Assembly (NCBI RefSeq): GCF_000296815.2 | Contig: NZ_CAIT01000009.1 | Span: forward strand, 1,054,001-1,118,000 | DNA length: 64,000 nucleotides | Direction: 5' to 3' | Origin: Fibrisoma limi BUZ 3 | GTDB taxonomy: Bacteria > Bacteroidota > Bacteroidia > Cytophagales > Spirosomataceae | Part shown: in pieces, positions 52,012-60,650 of the stretch | How positions within the stretch are numbered: position 1 is the first letter of the stretch | Layout: each line of letters opens with the position of its first letter | Translations under genes and position numbers: made by a program | Notes under the pieces: model-generated | The model's database searches: none | Seen by the model: the letters and a program-made list of their open reading frames with translations, nothing else | What the model was told of the DNA's origin: nothing

Positions 52012-53448
52012 ATGCACCGACCGTATCTTTATTGCCTTTTTTTGCTGCTTACCTGTCTTGTCCTTTCGTGCGTTCAGGTAATAGGGCCGGAAGATTACGT
52101 CGCCCCCCAACGCCCACCGACCAACCCCGGTAATGGCGGGCTGCCTCCGCAGCAACAGCCTACTCCGCAGAAACGCCTGTTCATCTCAAACGGGCAGGTT
52201 CGGCTTGGCATCGATCTGAACGCCGGAGGAGCCATTACGTACCTGTCTGAAGCCAGCAGCAGTGTCAATATGGTCAACAACGTGGATCTTGGCCGACAGA
52301 TACAAACCTCGCTGTATGCCGGTCCGATTCCGTACGTCATCAACGGCAAACAGCCCGTCCCCCAATGGCGCACGCTCGGCTGGAATCCCGTTCAAACCGG
52401 CGATTATTACAACAACCCGGCCCGCGTTGTAAGCTACCAGCAGGGCGAAACCACTCTGTACGTAAAAACTGTGCCCCTGATCTGGCCCTTGTTTAACGAG
52501 CCGGCCGAGTGCGTAATGGAACACTGGATTGAGTTAAAAGAAAACCGGGTTCACGTTCGTTGCCGGTTTGCCGTGAACCGCCCCGATACGACCCAATACG
52601 AAGCGCGTACGCAGGAGTCGCCCTGTGTGTACCTGAACGGTCCTTACTACCGGATGATTGGTTACACCGGTCTGCAACCGTTTACCAACGCCCCCGTTTC
52701 GGAGTTCACCGAAGCGGGCGTCACCAATCGGTATTCGACCGAGAACTGGATTGGGTTATTCAACGAACAGGGCCGGGGCGTTGGTTTGTATCGACCCAAC
52801 GAATTCCGCTATCGGTCGTCGTTTATGGGAAACTCCCGGACCTCAGGCGAATATGATTTTTCGAGCGGCTACGTCAACGCGGAAGATTTTCTGCTGATCG
52901 ATCACAACGGTCAGTATGAATTTGATTACACCCTGATCCTGGGCTCCATAACCGATGTTCGGCAGTACGTCTACAGCCAGCCCCGCCCAGCCCGGGTTCC
53001 GAACTATCGGTTTGTAAACGACCGGCAGGGCTGGTACTACAGCAACGCAACGGATAGCGGCTGGCCGATTCGCAACGAACTCAACATCCGCTGGAGCCGG
53101 GTCGATACCTCGAAAGTGAATTTCCGGGTCAGCAGTCCGCTGGTGTTCTGGCAGGCAACGGAAGTCCCCAGGATTTACATTCAGGCCGCTTTTCAGACCA
53201 GGTCTACAACCGCGCGTTTCAGTTGGCGGAAGCCTGACGAAGTAGATTTCTACGCCATCAACGGCCGATTCATCGATTTCCCGATTATTGGTGATGGGCA
53301 ATACCGAACCTACGAAATCAACCTGAACGGCGTTCCCGGCTGGGAGGGCGTTATCAAACAGATCAGTCTCGACCCGACACCCGGGCAGGAACCGTTCGAA
53401 AAAGGCTCTACGTTGCGATTGCGCAGTGTAACGGCCTCAGCCCCCTAA
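52012..53448 (+). CDS. Uncharacterised lipoprotein
   Basis: A 478-residue lipoprotein with lipobox VLSC (C20) and a Pro/Gln-rich linker (about 28-52), then an all-beta region. I recognise no family. Segments resemble carbohydrate-active beta-sandwich or galactose-mutarotase-like proteins (FISNGQVRLGIDLNAGGAITYLSE, VMEHWIELKENRVHVRCRF), and the C-terminal 150 residues read like a carbohydrate-binding jelly roll (VPRIYIQAAFQTRSTTARFSW, YRTYEINLNGVPGWEG). Function is unknown. It is transcribed alone, between the divergent carB gene and a shared terminator, with about 270 bp upstream including AT-rich sequence. Confidence 0.75.
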   Translation: MHRPYLYCLFLLLTCLVLSCVQVIGPEDYVAPQRPPTNPGNGGLPPQQQPTPQKRLFISNGQVRLGIDLNAGGAITYLSEASSSVNMVNNVDLGRQIQTSLYAGPIPYVINGKQPVPQWRTLGWNPVQTGDYYNNPARVVSYQQGETTLYVKTVPLIWPLFNEPAECVMEHWIELKENRVHVRCRFAVNRPDTTQYEARTQESPCVYLNGPYYRMIGYTGLQPFTNAPVSEFTEAGVTNRYSTENWIGLFNEQGRGVGLYRPNEFRYRSSFMGNSRTSGEYDFSSGYVNAEDFLLIDHNGQYEFDYTLILGSITDVRQYVYSQPRPARVPNYRFVNDRQGWYYSNATDSGWPIRNELNIRWSRVDTSKVNFRVSSPLVFWQATEVPRIYIQAAFQTRSTTARFSWRKPDEVDFYAINGRFIDFPIIGDGQYRTYEINLNGVPGWEGVIKQISLDPTPGQEPFEKGSTLRLRSVTASAP

Positions 53449-53457
53449 CAAACAAAA

Positions 53458-53483
53458 GAGCGCCGGGCACAGGCCCGGCGCTC
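53458..53483. terminator. Bidirectional hairpin between lipoprotein and ferritin-like genes
   Basis: GAGCGCCGGGC and GCCCGGCGCTC form a perfect 11-bp stem with a 4-nt ACAG loop; an A-run precedes and TTTT follows nearby. Confidence 0.8.
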
Positions 53484-53504
53484 GCGATTTTCCCAACTGG
53501 TCGA

Positions 53505-54269
53505 TTAAGCCAGAAACGGCGTAACGATACCCAGTACGCTTTCCCGCGATAGTGGTTCGTCGAACGCTTCTGAAACAACTGTTGCCGGAAGGCCAGTAAG
53601 CTGAACCAGATCGACCCCAGCCTGGATTTGTGCTTCGTCGCCGGTGTAAACTCCCTGCGGAGCCCCGTTAGCCAGCGTAATCCAGCCTTTCTCGCCCCGC
53701 AGATAGCGAATCCGGGCTGCGTGACGAGCTTCTACCGAGTGAATCTGCAGAGCTACCGTCAGCACTTCGGGCGATACCAGCAACCGGGCAGCCTGCCCTT
53801 TATAAGCTCGTACACCTGTATCTTCAAAAGCCTGGGCTACGGCGTAGTTCGTCTGAACGTTAGAGAACACGTCGGCAAAAGTCCCTTTGGCTGTGAAGTC
53901 GAAATTCGGCTTCATCACGGCCGCTGAACCCAGCGCCCCTTTCAGCACGTCAACGTGTGCGTTTTCGTGCTTGGCAATCTGCTCATAATAAGGCCGCGCC
54001 ATAGCCGGAATGATACCAGATGCCAGGCTCTTGTTATAAAATTCGGCTTCGAGGTATTCCAGCGTCAGGGCGAAGTTCAACACCTCGGCCACTACGTTAT
54101 TTTGCGCATACGCCTTGTTCAATACGGCCGAGAAAGCTACGGGGGCCGTACCGACCAGAGCTTTTTTCAGCCAGCCCTGAAATACATGGCGACGCGTTAC
54201 ATGGTCCAGACGCTCGTACATGTCAGCATCGACCTTTTCAATTTCATTCAGTATGTTTTGGAGATTCAT
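53505..54269 (-). CDS. Exported ferritin-like protein, copy 2
   Basis: A 254-residue protein with a late twin-Arg-type export signal (TRRHVFQGWLKKALVGTAPVAFSAVLNKAYAQ in two parts, ending AYAQ near 55), then a four-helix ferritin-like domain of the Ferritin_2 group. The presumed metal ligands are in LTLEYLEAEFYN, KHENAHVDVL and HSVEARHAARI. Related proteins include plant desiccation-related PCC13-62-like proteins; their function is unclear, with iron or peroxide handling suggested. It follows a related gene by 13 bp, so the pair is an operon. A second peculiarity is its long N-terminal extension (about 25 residues) before the RR. Confidence 0.82.
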   Translation of the reverse strand: MNLQNILNEIEKVDADMYERLDHVTRRHVFQGWLKKALVGTAPVAFSAVLNKAYAQNNVVAEVLNFALTLEYLEAEFYNKSLASGIIPAMARPYYEQIAKHENAHVDVLKGALGSAAVMKPNFDFTAKGTFADVFSNVQTNYAVAQAFEDTGVRAYKGQAARLLVSPEVLTVALQIHSVEARHAARIRYLRGEKGWITLANGAPQGVYTGDEAQIQAGVDLVQLTGLPATVVSEAFDEPLSRESVLGIVTPFLA

Positions 54270-54282
54270 GGCGATTAGGGGG

Positions 54283-55038
54283 TTATGCGCGACGACGCAC
54301 GTTCATGCCGTTGAGAGTTTCTTTTATGTACGGTGTTACCAGCGCCAGTACCTCTACCGGCACCCGAATTTCTTCCAGTCCTGTGCTCGGGAAGATAACA
54401 TCGTCACCGGCGAACGAACGGCTCTGCGGCTCGATCAGTGTGCTGATAATGGAAGCATGACGAGCTTCTACGGATACGATCTTACCTGCCAGCGTCAGAT
54501 AGTCGGCGCTCATGATGTACTGACCAGCACCGTTGTAAGCCGATACGCCGATGTTCTCGAACAGGCGGGCTGCGCCCAGTACCGCAGCACGGCTACTGAA
54601 ATTGATGCTGCTGAAATCGGGGGTCAGGCCGGGGATGGCAGCACTACCCAGTGCAGCTTTAAACAACTCGCGGTGAACGATCTCGTGGTCGCGGATATCG
54701 GTCAAAATTCTCCGTTCCATATCCGTAATGCCCGAATATGGCGTTGCTATGACCTGCGTGTAAAAAGCTGCTTCTAATTGCTCCAGCGCGTAGGCGTAGT
54801 TGAGCACCGTTACATCGTTGTTACCAACGTCCCCAAAGTCAATGGTTCTGAACCCTTCGCGTGCGTTCCGGGCCGTAGCGGTAGGGTCAACAATTTCGTT
54901 TTGGCAGGCACTTAATGCCACACCTGCTGCCGCGGTTACCCCGAGGTAGCGCATGAACATCCGGCGGCCAAGTGCTGCGGACTCTTTGCCGGACAGCAAC
55001 TGACGAACGTCAGTGTGGCCATTAGACTGATTTTCCAT
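54283..55038 (-). CDS. Exported ferritin-like protein, copy 1
   Basis: A 251-residue protein with a twin-Arg-like signal (LGRRMFMRYLGVTAAAGVALSAC) that ends in a lipobox-like LSAC, so it may be a Tat-exported lipoprotein. The mature region is a ferritin-like four-helix domain with candidate metal ligands in LEQLEAAFYTQ, RDHEIVHRELF and VSVEARHASII, matching the copy downstream. I chose the ATG at 55038 (MENQSNGHTD) over one at 55071, which would add a Cys/Lys-rich leader without family support. First gene of a two-gene operon; about 440 bp of mainly non-coding sequence lies upstream. Confidence 0.82.
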   Translation of the reverse strand: MENQSNGHTDVRQLLSGKESAALGRRMFMRYLGVTAAAGVALSACQNEIVDPTATARNAREGFRTIDFGDVGNNDVTVLNYAYALEQLEAAFYTQVIATPYSGITDMERRILTDIRDHEIVHRELFKAALGSAAIPGLTPDFSSINFSSRAAVLGAARLFENIGVSAYNGAGQYIMSADYLTLAGKIVSVEARHASIISTLIEPQSRSFAGDDVIFPSTGLEEIRVPVEVLALVTPYIKETLNGMNVRRRA

Positions 55039-55481
55039 TGAGTACAAAAGTTTGGTTTGCCACTTCCCCATTCATCGAAGAAGTACCATAAGTACGCACG
55101 GATCAGTCACGTAGATTTGTTGATATGTATAATTTTATCTCTTTTGATTGAAACTGAGGGAATGGCCTTCTATTTCACGAACGGATGCAAAAAATTTATA
55201 AAAGCCTATTACACCTACGTATTGTTAAATATTTATTGCCGTCACTGTCAATTAACAGCTTACTAGTACGGGAATTTTACTAAAAGCCCAAATACCAGAA
55301 ATCCGCCCGGCAAGGTCCTGGGAACCTGACCGGGCGGACTAATGATCAGCCTACACGGACCTTTACCTGACAACAAATAACTCGGGAAACCATTAAGCCT
55401 ATCGTAGCATCAGGGCTAATCCAAAGATTGTACGATCTGCTTCACCTGATCTCTGAACACGTTTAGGTAACAACGGTCAGG
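55039..55481. other. Intergenic region between ferritin-like operon and ABC transporter gene
   Basis: 443 bp. The left part is AT-rich and should hold the ferritin-like promoter (minus strand). A hairpin lies at 55302-55338. The stretch 55340-55480 has no recognisable feature. A 69-codon plus-strand frame inside the region lacks coding character and was rejected. Confidence 0.6.
55302..55338 (-). terminator. Hairpin downstream of the ABC transporter gene
   Basis: TCCGCCCGG and CCGGGCGGA form a perfect 9-bp stem with an inner AGGT/ACCT pairing. It is 144 bp beyond the ABC gene stop, a late position for a terminator, and the following T content is modest. Confidence 0.5.
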
Positions 55482-57323
55482 TTATACGCTCTGCATCGTG
55501 CTCAGTTTCCGGTAGAAACCTTCGTCCAGCGACACCAGCTCGTCGTGGCGACCGCGCTCGATGATACGTCCCTGATGCACCACCAGAATCTCATCGGCGT
55601 GTTGGATGGTGCTGAGCCGGTGTGCGATCACCAACGTAGTTCGGTTGGCCATCAGGCGGGTCAGAGCTTCCTGTACCAGCTTTTCCGATTCCGTATCAAG
55701 GGCCGACGTAGCTTCGTCAAGAATTAGAATGGGCGGATTTTTCAGAATGGCACGGGCGATGCTGATCCGTTGCCGCTGCCCGCCCGACAGCTTGCTGCCC
55801 CGATCGCCGATGACGGTCTGGTAGCCGTCGGGCTGCGCCACAATGAAATCGTGGGCGTTGGCAATGCGGGCGGCTTCCTCAACCTGCTGCGGTGTGGCCG
55901 AACTACCAAAGGCGATGTTGTTGAAGATCGTATCGTTGAACAGAATGCTTTCCTGCGTCACGATGCCCATCTGCGTCCGCAGCGATTCCGTAGTGCAGTC
56001 GCGCAGGTCAACACCGTCGATTAAGATCTGACCGGCGGTCGGATCGTAAAAGCGCGGAATCAGGTCGGCAATGGTTGACTTGCCGCCCCCTGAAGACCCC
56101 ACAAGCGCAACGGTTTTCCCCCTCGGCAGATCGAAGCTGATGTTCCGCAGCACCGGTACGTCGGGTTGGTAGGCAAACGATACGTTCTTCACGCTGATCC
56201 GGTCGCGGAAGGCCGTCAGTTCAACGGCACCAGGCTTATCCTGAATGGCCGATTCGGTATCGATCAATTCCAGCACCCGCTCACCGGAGGCCAATCCACG
56301 CTGGGCACTGCTGAACGCATTGGAGATGTCTTTGGCCGGTCGCATCACCTGCGAGAAAATAGCGATATATGCAATGAACTGCGACGGCGACAGGTCCGAC
56401 TGGTTCGACAACACCAGCGACCCGCCGTACAGCAGGATGCCCGCCACAACCGTTACGCCCATGAATTCCGAAAACGGCGACGCCAGTTCCCGCCGATTCG
56501 CCAGCGACCGTACGGCCCGGCGATACGCCTGGTTTTCTTCCTGAAACTTACCCATCACGTAGGGCTCGGCATTGAATCCCTTCACAACACGCATACCGCC
56601 GAAGGTTTCATCGAGCAGACTGATGAGTCCGGCGAGCCGGTGCTGGCCTTCCTGGGCGTCGCGCTTCATACGCTTAACCAACGTAGCAATGAACACGCCG
56701 GACACGGGAATTACGATGAAGGCAAACAGGGTAAGCGAAACCGAGATGTTAAAGAGCGCGTAGAGGTAGCCGATGAGCAGAAAAATCTCTTTAATAGCCG
56801 CCGACAACGTATTGGCAATCGAGTTTTCAACTTCCTGCACGTCGGTCATGATACGGGAAATGAGATTTCCTTTGCGCTCGTTCGAAAAAAAGCCGAGGTG
56901 GAGCCGAACCGCCCGCCCGAACACGGCCTCGCGCAGTTGCGCTACCATCCGGGCCTTGAAGGTTTCCAGTTGACGGACAGACAGGTATTTGAAAATGTTG
57001 CTCAATAGTACGGACAGGATGATCACGACGCAGACAAATTGCAACGCGCCCGCCCGACCGTATTCCTGGAAATACTGCACGAAATAATAGCGGAACAGAT
57101 CGGCCAGCTCACTCGGATTAAGCGAAAAATCAGGGGCTGGCTGGCTTAACAAAGTCTGGCGTTCCTGCGGACTGATCTGATCGAACAGTACGTTAAGCAG
57201 CGGAATCAGGAGCGTCAGGTTCAGCACCGCGAACACGCTGGCCAGCAACGAGGTTGGCAGGAATCCAACGATGAACCGCCCCAACGGTTTGGCGTATGAT
57301 AATAAGCGAAAGTACGTCTTCAT
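55482..57323 (-). CDS. MsbA-like ABC exporter (fused permease and ATPase)
   Basis: A 613-residue half-transporter. The N-terminal membrane domain has six helices; the C-terminal ATPase has Walker A (LVGSSGGGKST), Q-loop (GIVTQE), signature LSGGQRQRIS, Walker B (ILILDEATSALD) and the switch His (VIAHRLS). Overall order and length match the MsbA/lipid A exporter and related multidrug exporters, working as a homodimer that flips lipids or lipid-linked glycans. The GT4 gene upstream (in transcription order, 58449-57379) hints at a role with a lipid-linked sugar. A short array of GCAAAGG-type repeats lies between the two genes. Confidence 0.92.
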   Translation of the reverse strand: MKTYFRLLSYAKPLGRFIVGFLPTSLLASVFAVLNLTLLIPLLNVLFDQISPQERQTLLSQPAPDFSLNPSELADLFRYYFVQYFQEYGRAGALQFVCVVIILSVLLSNIFKYLSVRQLETFKARMVAQLREAVFGRAVRLHLGFFSNERKGNLISRIMTDVQEVENSIANTLSAAIKEIFLLIGYLYALFNISVSLTLFAFIVIPVSGVFIATLVKRMKRDAQEGQHRLAGLISLLDETFGGMRVVKGFNAEPYVMGKFQEENQAYRRAVRSLANRRELASPFSEFMGVTVVAGILLYGGSLVLSNQSDLSPSQFIAYIAIFSQVMRPAKDISNAFSSAQRGLASGERVLELIDTESAIQDKPGAVELTAFRDRISVKNVSFAYQPDVPVLRNISFDLPRGKTVALVGSSGGGKSTIADLIPRFYDPTAGQILIDGVDLRDCTTESLRTQMGIVTQESILFNDTIFNNIAFGSSATPQQVEEAARIANAHDFIVAQPDGYQTVIGDRGSKLSGGQRQRISIARAILKNPPILILDEATSALDTESEKLVQEALTRLMANRTTLVIAHRLSTIQHADEILVVHQGRIIERGRHDELVSLDEGFYRKLSTMQSV

Positions 57324-57336
57324 TCAGTAGTGTCTT

Positions 57337-57377
57337 CACCGCAAAGGCGCGAAGGCTCCTGCAAAGGTCGCAAAGAA
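57337..57377. repeat. Degenerate GCAAAGG-type repeat
   Basis: The 41 bp between the ABC and GT4 genes are made of imperfect units of 8-10 nt (GCAAAGG, GCGAAGG, GCAAAGG, GCAAAG). Such short arrays occur in intergenic DNA of several Bacteroidota genomes as I recall them. A decayed relative may lie at 37840-37918. Confidence 0.4.
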
Positions 57378-57378
57378 A

Positions 57379-58449
57379 TCAACGCGGAGCCTCAATCACC
57401 TCCTGATACAACGCCCAGTATGCCTTTGCGGCTTTTTCCCAGCTAAAACGGTTGGCCTGCCAGCGTAGCCGTTCGGCTTTGAGCGGGTCGTCGTGGTAAT
57501 CCATCATACCCTGCCGGAACGTATCAACCATATCATCCGGCTCAAACGACGTAAAGTACACGGCTTCACGACCGCCAATTTCCGGCAAGCTGGTCAGGTT
57601 GGAGCAGAACACGGGCTTTCCAAACGACATGGCTTCAACCACCGGTAATCCGAACCCTTCGGAGAGCGACGGAAACAGAAACGCTTCGCAGTGGGCATAA
57701 AGCCAGATTTTTGTGGCTTCGTCTACGGTACCGGGCATAATCAATCGGTCGGCTACACCAATCTTATGCGCCTGCTCCAGAACATGCTGGGCGTACGGGT
57801 GACCATCAGGACCGGCCAGAATGAGTTGATAATCCGGAAACGCTTCCAGAAACGGTAGCAGCACGTGGACGTTTTTCTTGGGATGGATAACGCCTACGGA
57901 CAGAAAAAACGGCTGGTCAGTCCGGATCGTCGAGGCCGCTTCCTGAACCGGGATGGTAAGGTTTGCCAATGAGTTACCGTTATAAATGACCCGTACCGGC
58001 AGGTGTTTCGATACGTTCAAATGCTCCCCCACGACCGAGGCCGTAAACTCCGAAATAGCCGCCAGGGCCGAGACCCGGCTAAGTTTGCGTTGCAACAGGC
58101 TCAGCTTTCGGGCTTTTTTGACAGATGGGTAATCCGGCCGATCGAGGAAGTTCAGGTCGTGGATTGTCAGGATCAGTTTGGTGGGCGATACGGGCAGATA
58201 GATGGAATCCTGATGCAGGCAATGCCAGACATCGTACCGACCGCCCAGCCAGATTTTTCGCCACCACGACGCTTCAACGTAGCTTACGTCATCGCCGAAG
58301 ATACCCTGTTGTCCCTTGGGGACCAGAAACGTTAACGTCCAGCCGTCGGGCCGCTGGCGGATCAGTTCACGGCCCAGGTGCAGGCAGACCTGCCCCAGGC
58401 CGCTGTTAAGATCACGCAAACGTTCGGTATCGATAAAGAGAGACGGCAT
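57379..58449 (-). CDS. Glycosyltransferase family 4
   Basis: A 356-residue GT-B enzyme. It opens MPSLFIDTERLRDLNSGLGQVCLHLGREL, has LTIHDLNFLDRPDY, FFLSVGVIHPKKNVHVLLPFLEA and the donor-binding motif EGFGLPVVEAMSFGKPVFCSNLTSLPEIGG. It resembles WbnK/mannosyltransferase-type enzymes that act on surface polysaccharide or lipopolysaccharide cores. It is transcribed with the ABC exporter gene, 55 bp downstream, and is separated from fabF by an inverted repeat, so it probably starts its own transcript. Confidence 0.9.
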   Translation of the reverse strand: MPSLFIDTERLRDLNSGLGQVCLHLGRELIRQRPDGWTLTFLVPKGQQGIFGDDVSYVEASWWRKIWLGGRYDVWHCLHQDSIYLPVSPTKLILTIHDLNFLDRPDYPSVKKARKLSLLQRKLSRVSALAAISEFTASVVGEHLNVSKHLPVRVIYNGNSLANLTIPVQEAASTIRTDQPFFLSVGVIHPKKNVHVLLPFLEAFPDYQLILAGPDGHPYAQHVLEQAHKIGVADRLIMPGTVDEATKIWLYAHCEAFLFPSLSEGFGLPVVEAMSFGKPVFCSNLTSLPEIGGREAVYFTSFEPDDMVDTFRQGMMDYHDDPLKAERLRWQANRFSWEKAAKAYWALYQEVIEAPR

Positions 58450-58454
58450 GAGCA

Positions 58455-58497
58455 GGATTTCCTAATTTTGGCAAAATTGGGAAATCTTAGGAAATCC
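58455..58497 (-). terminator. Inverted repeat between fabF and GT4 genes
   Basis: GGATTTCCTAA (58455-58465) and TTAGGAAATCC (58487-58497) form 11-bp arms; the right arm abuts the fabF stop codon. Inside is a further 15-nt palindrome (AATTTTGGCAAAATT). It may end the fabF message or regulate the GT4 start just beyond. Confidence 0.6.
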
Positions 58498-59745
58498 TCA
58501 CACCCGCTGAAACACGACAATCGCGTTGTGGCCCCCAAATCCGAACGTATTACTCATCACGACGTCCACGGTAGTTTCAACCGCTACATTCGGGGTCAGA
58601 TCAAACCCCGCCGGTACGTGCTCGTCGCGATCCTGCTGGTTAATCGTCGGTGGAATGCAATTATGCTGCATAGCCAGGATACCCGCTACGCCCTCAATAG
58701 CCCCGGCGGCTCCGAGCAAATGCCCCGTCATGGATTTTGTTGCGCTGATGTGCAGCCGCTCGGGAGTTGACCCAAACACGGTTTCAATCGCTTTGGCCTC
58801 GCTGACGTCACCAATCGGGGTCGACGTAGCGTGAACGTTCAGGTAGTCAACGTCGGCCGGTTGCAGCCCCGCTTCCCGTAACGCTTCCTGCATGGCCATG
58901 GCAGCGCCGAGCCCTTCCGGGTGCGTGCCGGTCATGTGGTAGGCATCGGCGGTAGCCCCCGTACCGACCAGTTCGGCGTAGATTCGGGCACCGCGGGCTT
59001 TGGCGTGTTCGTATTCCTCCAGCACAATAGCACCGGCCCCTTCGCCCAGCACAAAACCGTCGCGGTTGGCGTCGAACGGCCGCGATGCCGCAGCCGGATC
59101 GTCGTTACGTTCCGACAGCGCCTTCATGTTGCTGAACCCCCCAACGGCCGATTCCGTCACGACGTACTCTGAACCTCCGGTTACAATCACATCGGCTTTG
59201 CCCAGCCGGATGTGGTTGTAAGCTTCTATCAGCGAGTGCGTCGATGATGCACAGGCCGATACCGGAGTAAAGTTGACCCCCATGAAGCCGTGCCGGATCG
59301 AGATCAGACCGGATGCCATATTGGCGATCATTTTGGTAATGAAGAATGGGCTGAACCGTGGATTCCGGTTGCCGTTTGCGTAGGCTATAACTTCCTCCTG
59401 AAAGCTATACAGACCGCCGATGCCCGACGCCCAGATGACACCCACGCGTTGCTTATTGACACCACTGTCAGCTAGACCAGCGTCGGCAATGGCTTCGTCA
59501 GCGGCTACGATGGCGTAATGCGAGTAGCCATCCATCTTGCGGGCTTCTTTCTTATCAAAAAAATTGAGCGGATCAAAGCCTTTAATCTCGCAGGCGAACC
59601 TGGTTTTGAATAACGTTGTATCAAACTTGGTAATCGGCGCAGCTCCGCTTTTGCCCGACACCAGACCGTTCCAGTATTCGGCGACAGTATTGCCAATAGG
59701 TGTGAGGGCACCCAGACCCGTTACGACCACACGTTTGAGTTGCAT
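58498..59745 (-). CDS. fabF: 3-oxoacyl-ACP synthase II
   Basis: A 415-residue condensing enzyme. The catalytic triad is complete: Cys165 (VSACASSTHS), His305 (NVHATSTP) and His342 (SMTGHLLG), with Lys337 and the C-terminal NTFGFGGHNA. It elongates acyl-ACP with malonyl-ACP in fatty acid synthesis. I chose the ATG at 59745 (MQLKRVVVTGLGALTP), the standard FabF opening. It is the third gene of an apparent operon with a TetR-family regulator and a haloalkane-dehalogenase-type hydrolase (5-bp gap), without acpP next to it, so it may be a specialised or second copy rather than the housekeeping one. Confidence 0.93.
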   Translation of the reverse strand: MQLKRVVVTGLGALTPIGNTVAEYWNGLVSGKSGAAPITKFDTTLFKTRFACEIKGFDPLNFFDKKEARKMDGYSHYAIVAADEAIADAGLADSGVNKQRVGVIWASGIGGLYSFQEEVIAYANGNRNPRFSPFFITKMIANMASGLISIRHGFMGVNFTPVSACASSTHSLIEAYNHIRLGKADVIVTGGSEYVVTESAVGGFSNMKALSERNDDPAAASRPFDANRDGFVLGEGAGAIVLEEYEHAKARGARIYAELVGTGATADAYHMTGTHPEGLGAAMAMQEALREAGLQPADVDYLNVHATSTPIGDVSEAKAIETVFGSTPERLHISATKSMTGHLLGAAGAIEGVAGILAMQHNCIPPTINQQDRDEHVPAGFDLTPNVAVETTVDVVMSNTFGFGGHNAIVVFQRV

Positions 59746-59750
59746 AGTGA

Positions 59751-60650
59751 TTACGTCTGATTCTGTTGAATAAACTGTACGATTAATTGTGCCCATTCCT
59801 CTCCTTTATCTTCCTGGATGAAGTGCCCTCCGCCCGTGAGTGTTGTGTGGGGCTGGTTTTTGGCACCAGGAATGAGCGCTTGTAAAATACGATCGGCCCC
59901 GGCCGTGATGGGGTCTTTATCCCCAAAGGCCGTCAGGAACGGTTTTTGCCACTGTTTGAGCGTCTGCCAGGCCGCTCCGTTTGCAGCCGCGGCCGGATCG
60001 CCGGGCGATGTGGGTACTAATTTTGGAAATACGCGGGCCGCCGTTTTATACGATTCGTCCGGGAAGGGCGCATCGTAAGCCGCGATGACTTCAGCAGGTA
60101 GCTTGTTTACACAGCCTCCACTGACGATGAAACCAATCGGTAGTTCAGGTACCGTCTGAGAGAACTGCTGCCATTGCAGAAAGGCGGCCGAGGGAGGCTG
60201 ATCACCCGTCGGCAGACCAGTGTTAGACGCCGTGATACGTGCAAACCGTTCCTGGTTTTCGGCCGCCACTCGCAACCCCAGCAGGCCCCCCCAATCCTGG
60301 CAAACGAGGGTTATGCTACGTAGATCCAGAGCGTTAATGAACACAGTGAGCCAATCGACATGCTGCTGATACGAGTACACATCCGGCTCAACCACTTTAT
60401 CGGACCTCCCAAAACCGATAAGATCCGGTGCGATAACCCGGTAACCCGCCCTGGCAACAACGGGAATCATTGTGCGGTATAGATACGACCAGGTAGGCTC
60501 ACCGTGTAGCATCAGCACTACCTCCGCCGACTGCCGTGGGCCTTCATCAACGTAGTGCATCCGCAGGCCGCCAACATCCACGTAGTTAGGGATAAACGGA
60601 TAGCCGGGTAGCTTCTCAAATCGATCGTCAGGGGTTCGAAGTACAGTCAT
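59751..60650 (-). CDS. Haloalkane dehalogenase family alpha/beta hydrolase (DhlA-like)
   Basis: A 299-residue hydrolase strikingly like DhlA-type (subfamily I) dehalogenases: RTPDDRF, YPFIPNY, HGEPTWSYLYR (oxyanion hole), nucleophile Asp119 in QDWGG, halide-stabilising Trp120 with a second Trp at 160 (FLQW), the acid near Asp246 (GDKDP) and His276 (GGHF). Typical reaction: hydrolytic cleavage of carbon-halogen bonds by a covalent alkyl-enzyme intermediate. Many bacterial homologues act on unknown natural substrates. Its ATG overlaps the TetR-family gene by 23 bp, and it leads into fabF, so expression is probably under that regulator. Confidence 0.87.
   Translation of the reverse strand: MTVLRTPDDRFEKLPGYPFIPNYVDVGGLRMHYVDEGPRQSAEVVLMLHGEPTWSYLYRTMIPVVARAGYRVIAPDLIGFGRSDKVVEPDVYSYQQHVDWLTVFINALDLRSITLVCQDWGGLLGLRVAAENQERFARITASNTGLPTGDQPPSAAFLQWQQFSQTVPELPIGFIVSGGCVNKLPAEVIAAYDAPFPDESYKTAARVFPKLVPTSPGDPAAAANGAAWQTLKQWQKPFLTAFGDKDPITAGADRILQALIPGAKNQPHTTLTGGGHFIQEDKGEEWAQLIVQFIQQNQT

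Noticed and set aside
55057-55266. 69-codon plus-strand frame in the ferritin-like upstream region
   Set aside because: Lies in AT-rich promoter-like DNA; Cys/Tyr/Ile-rich, without signal peptide or neighbours on that strand.
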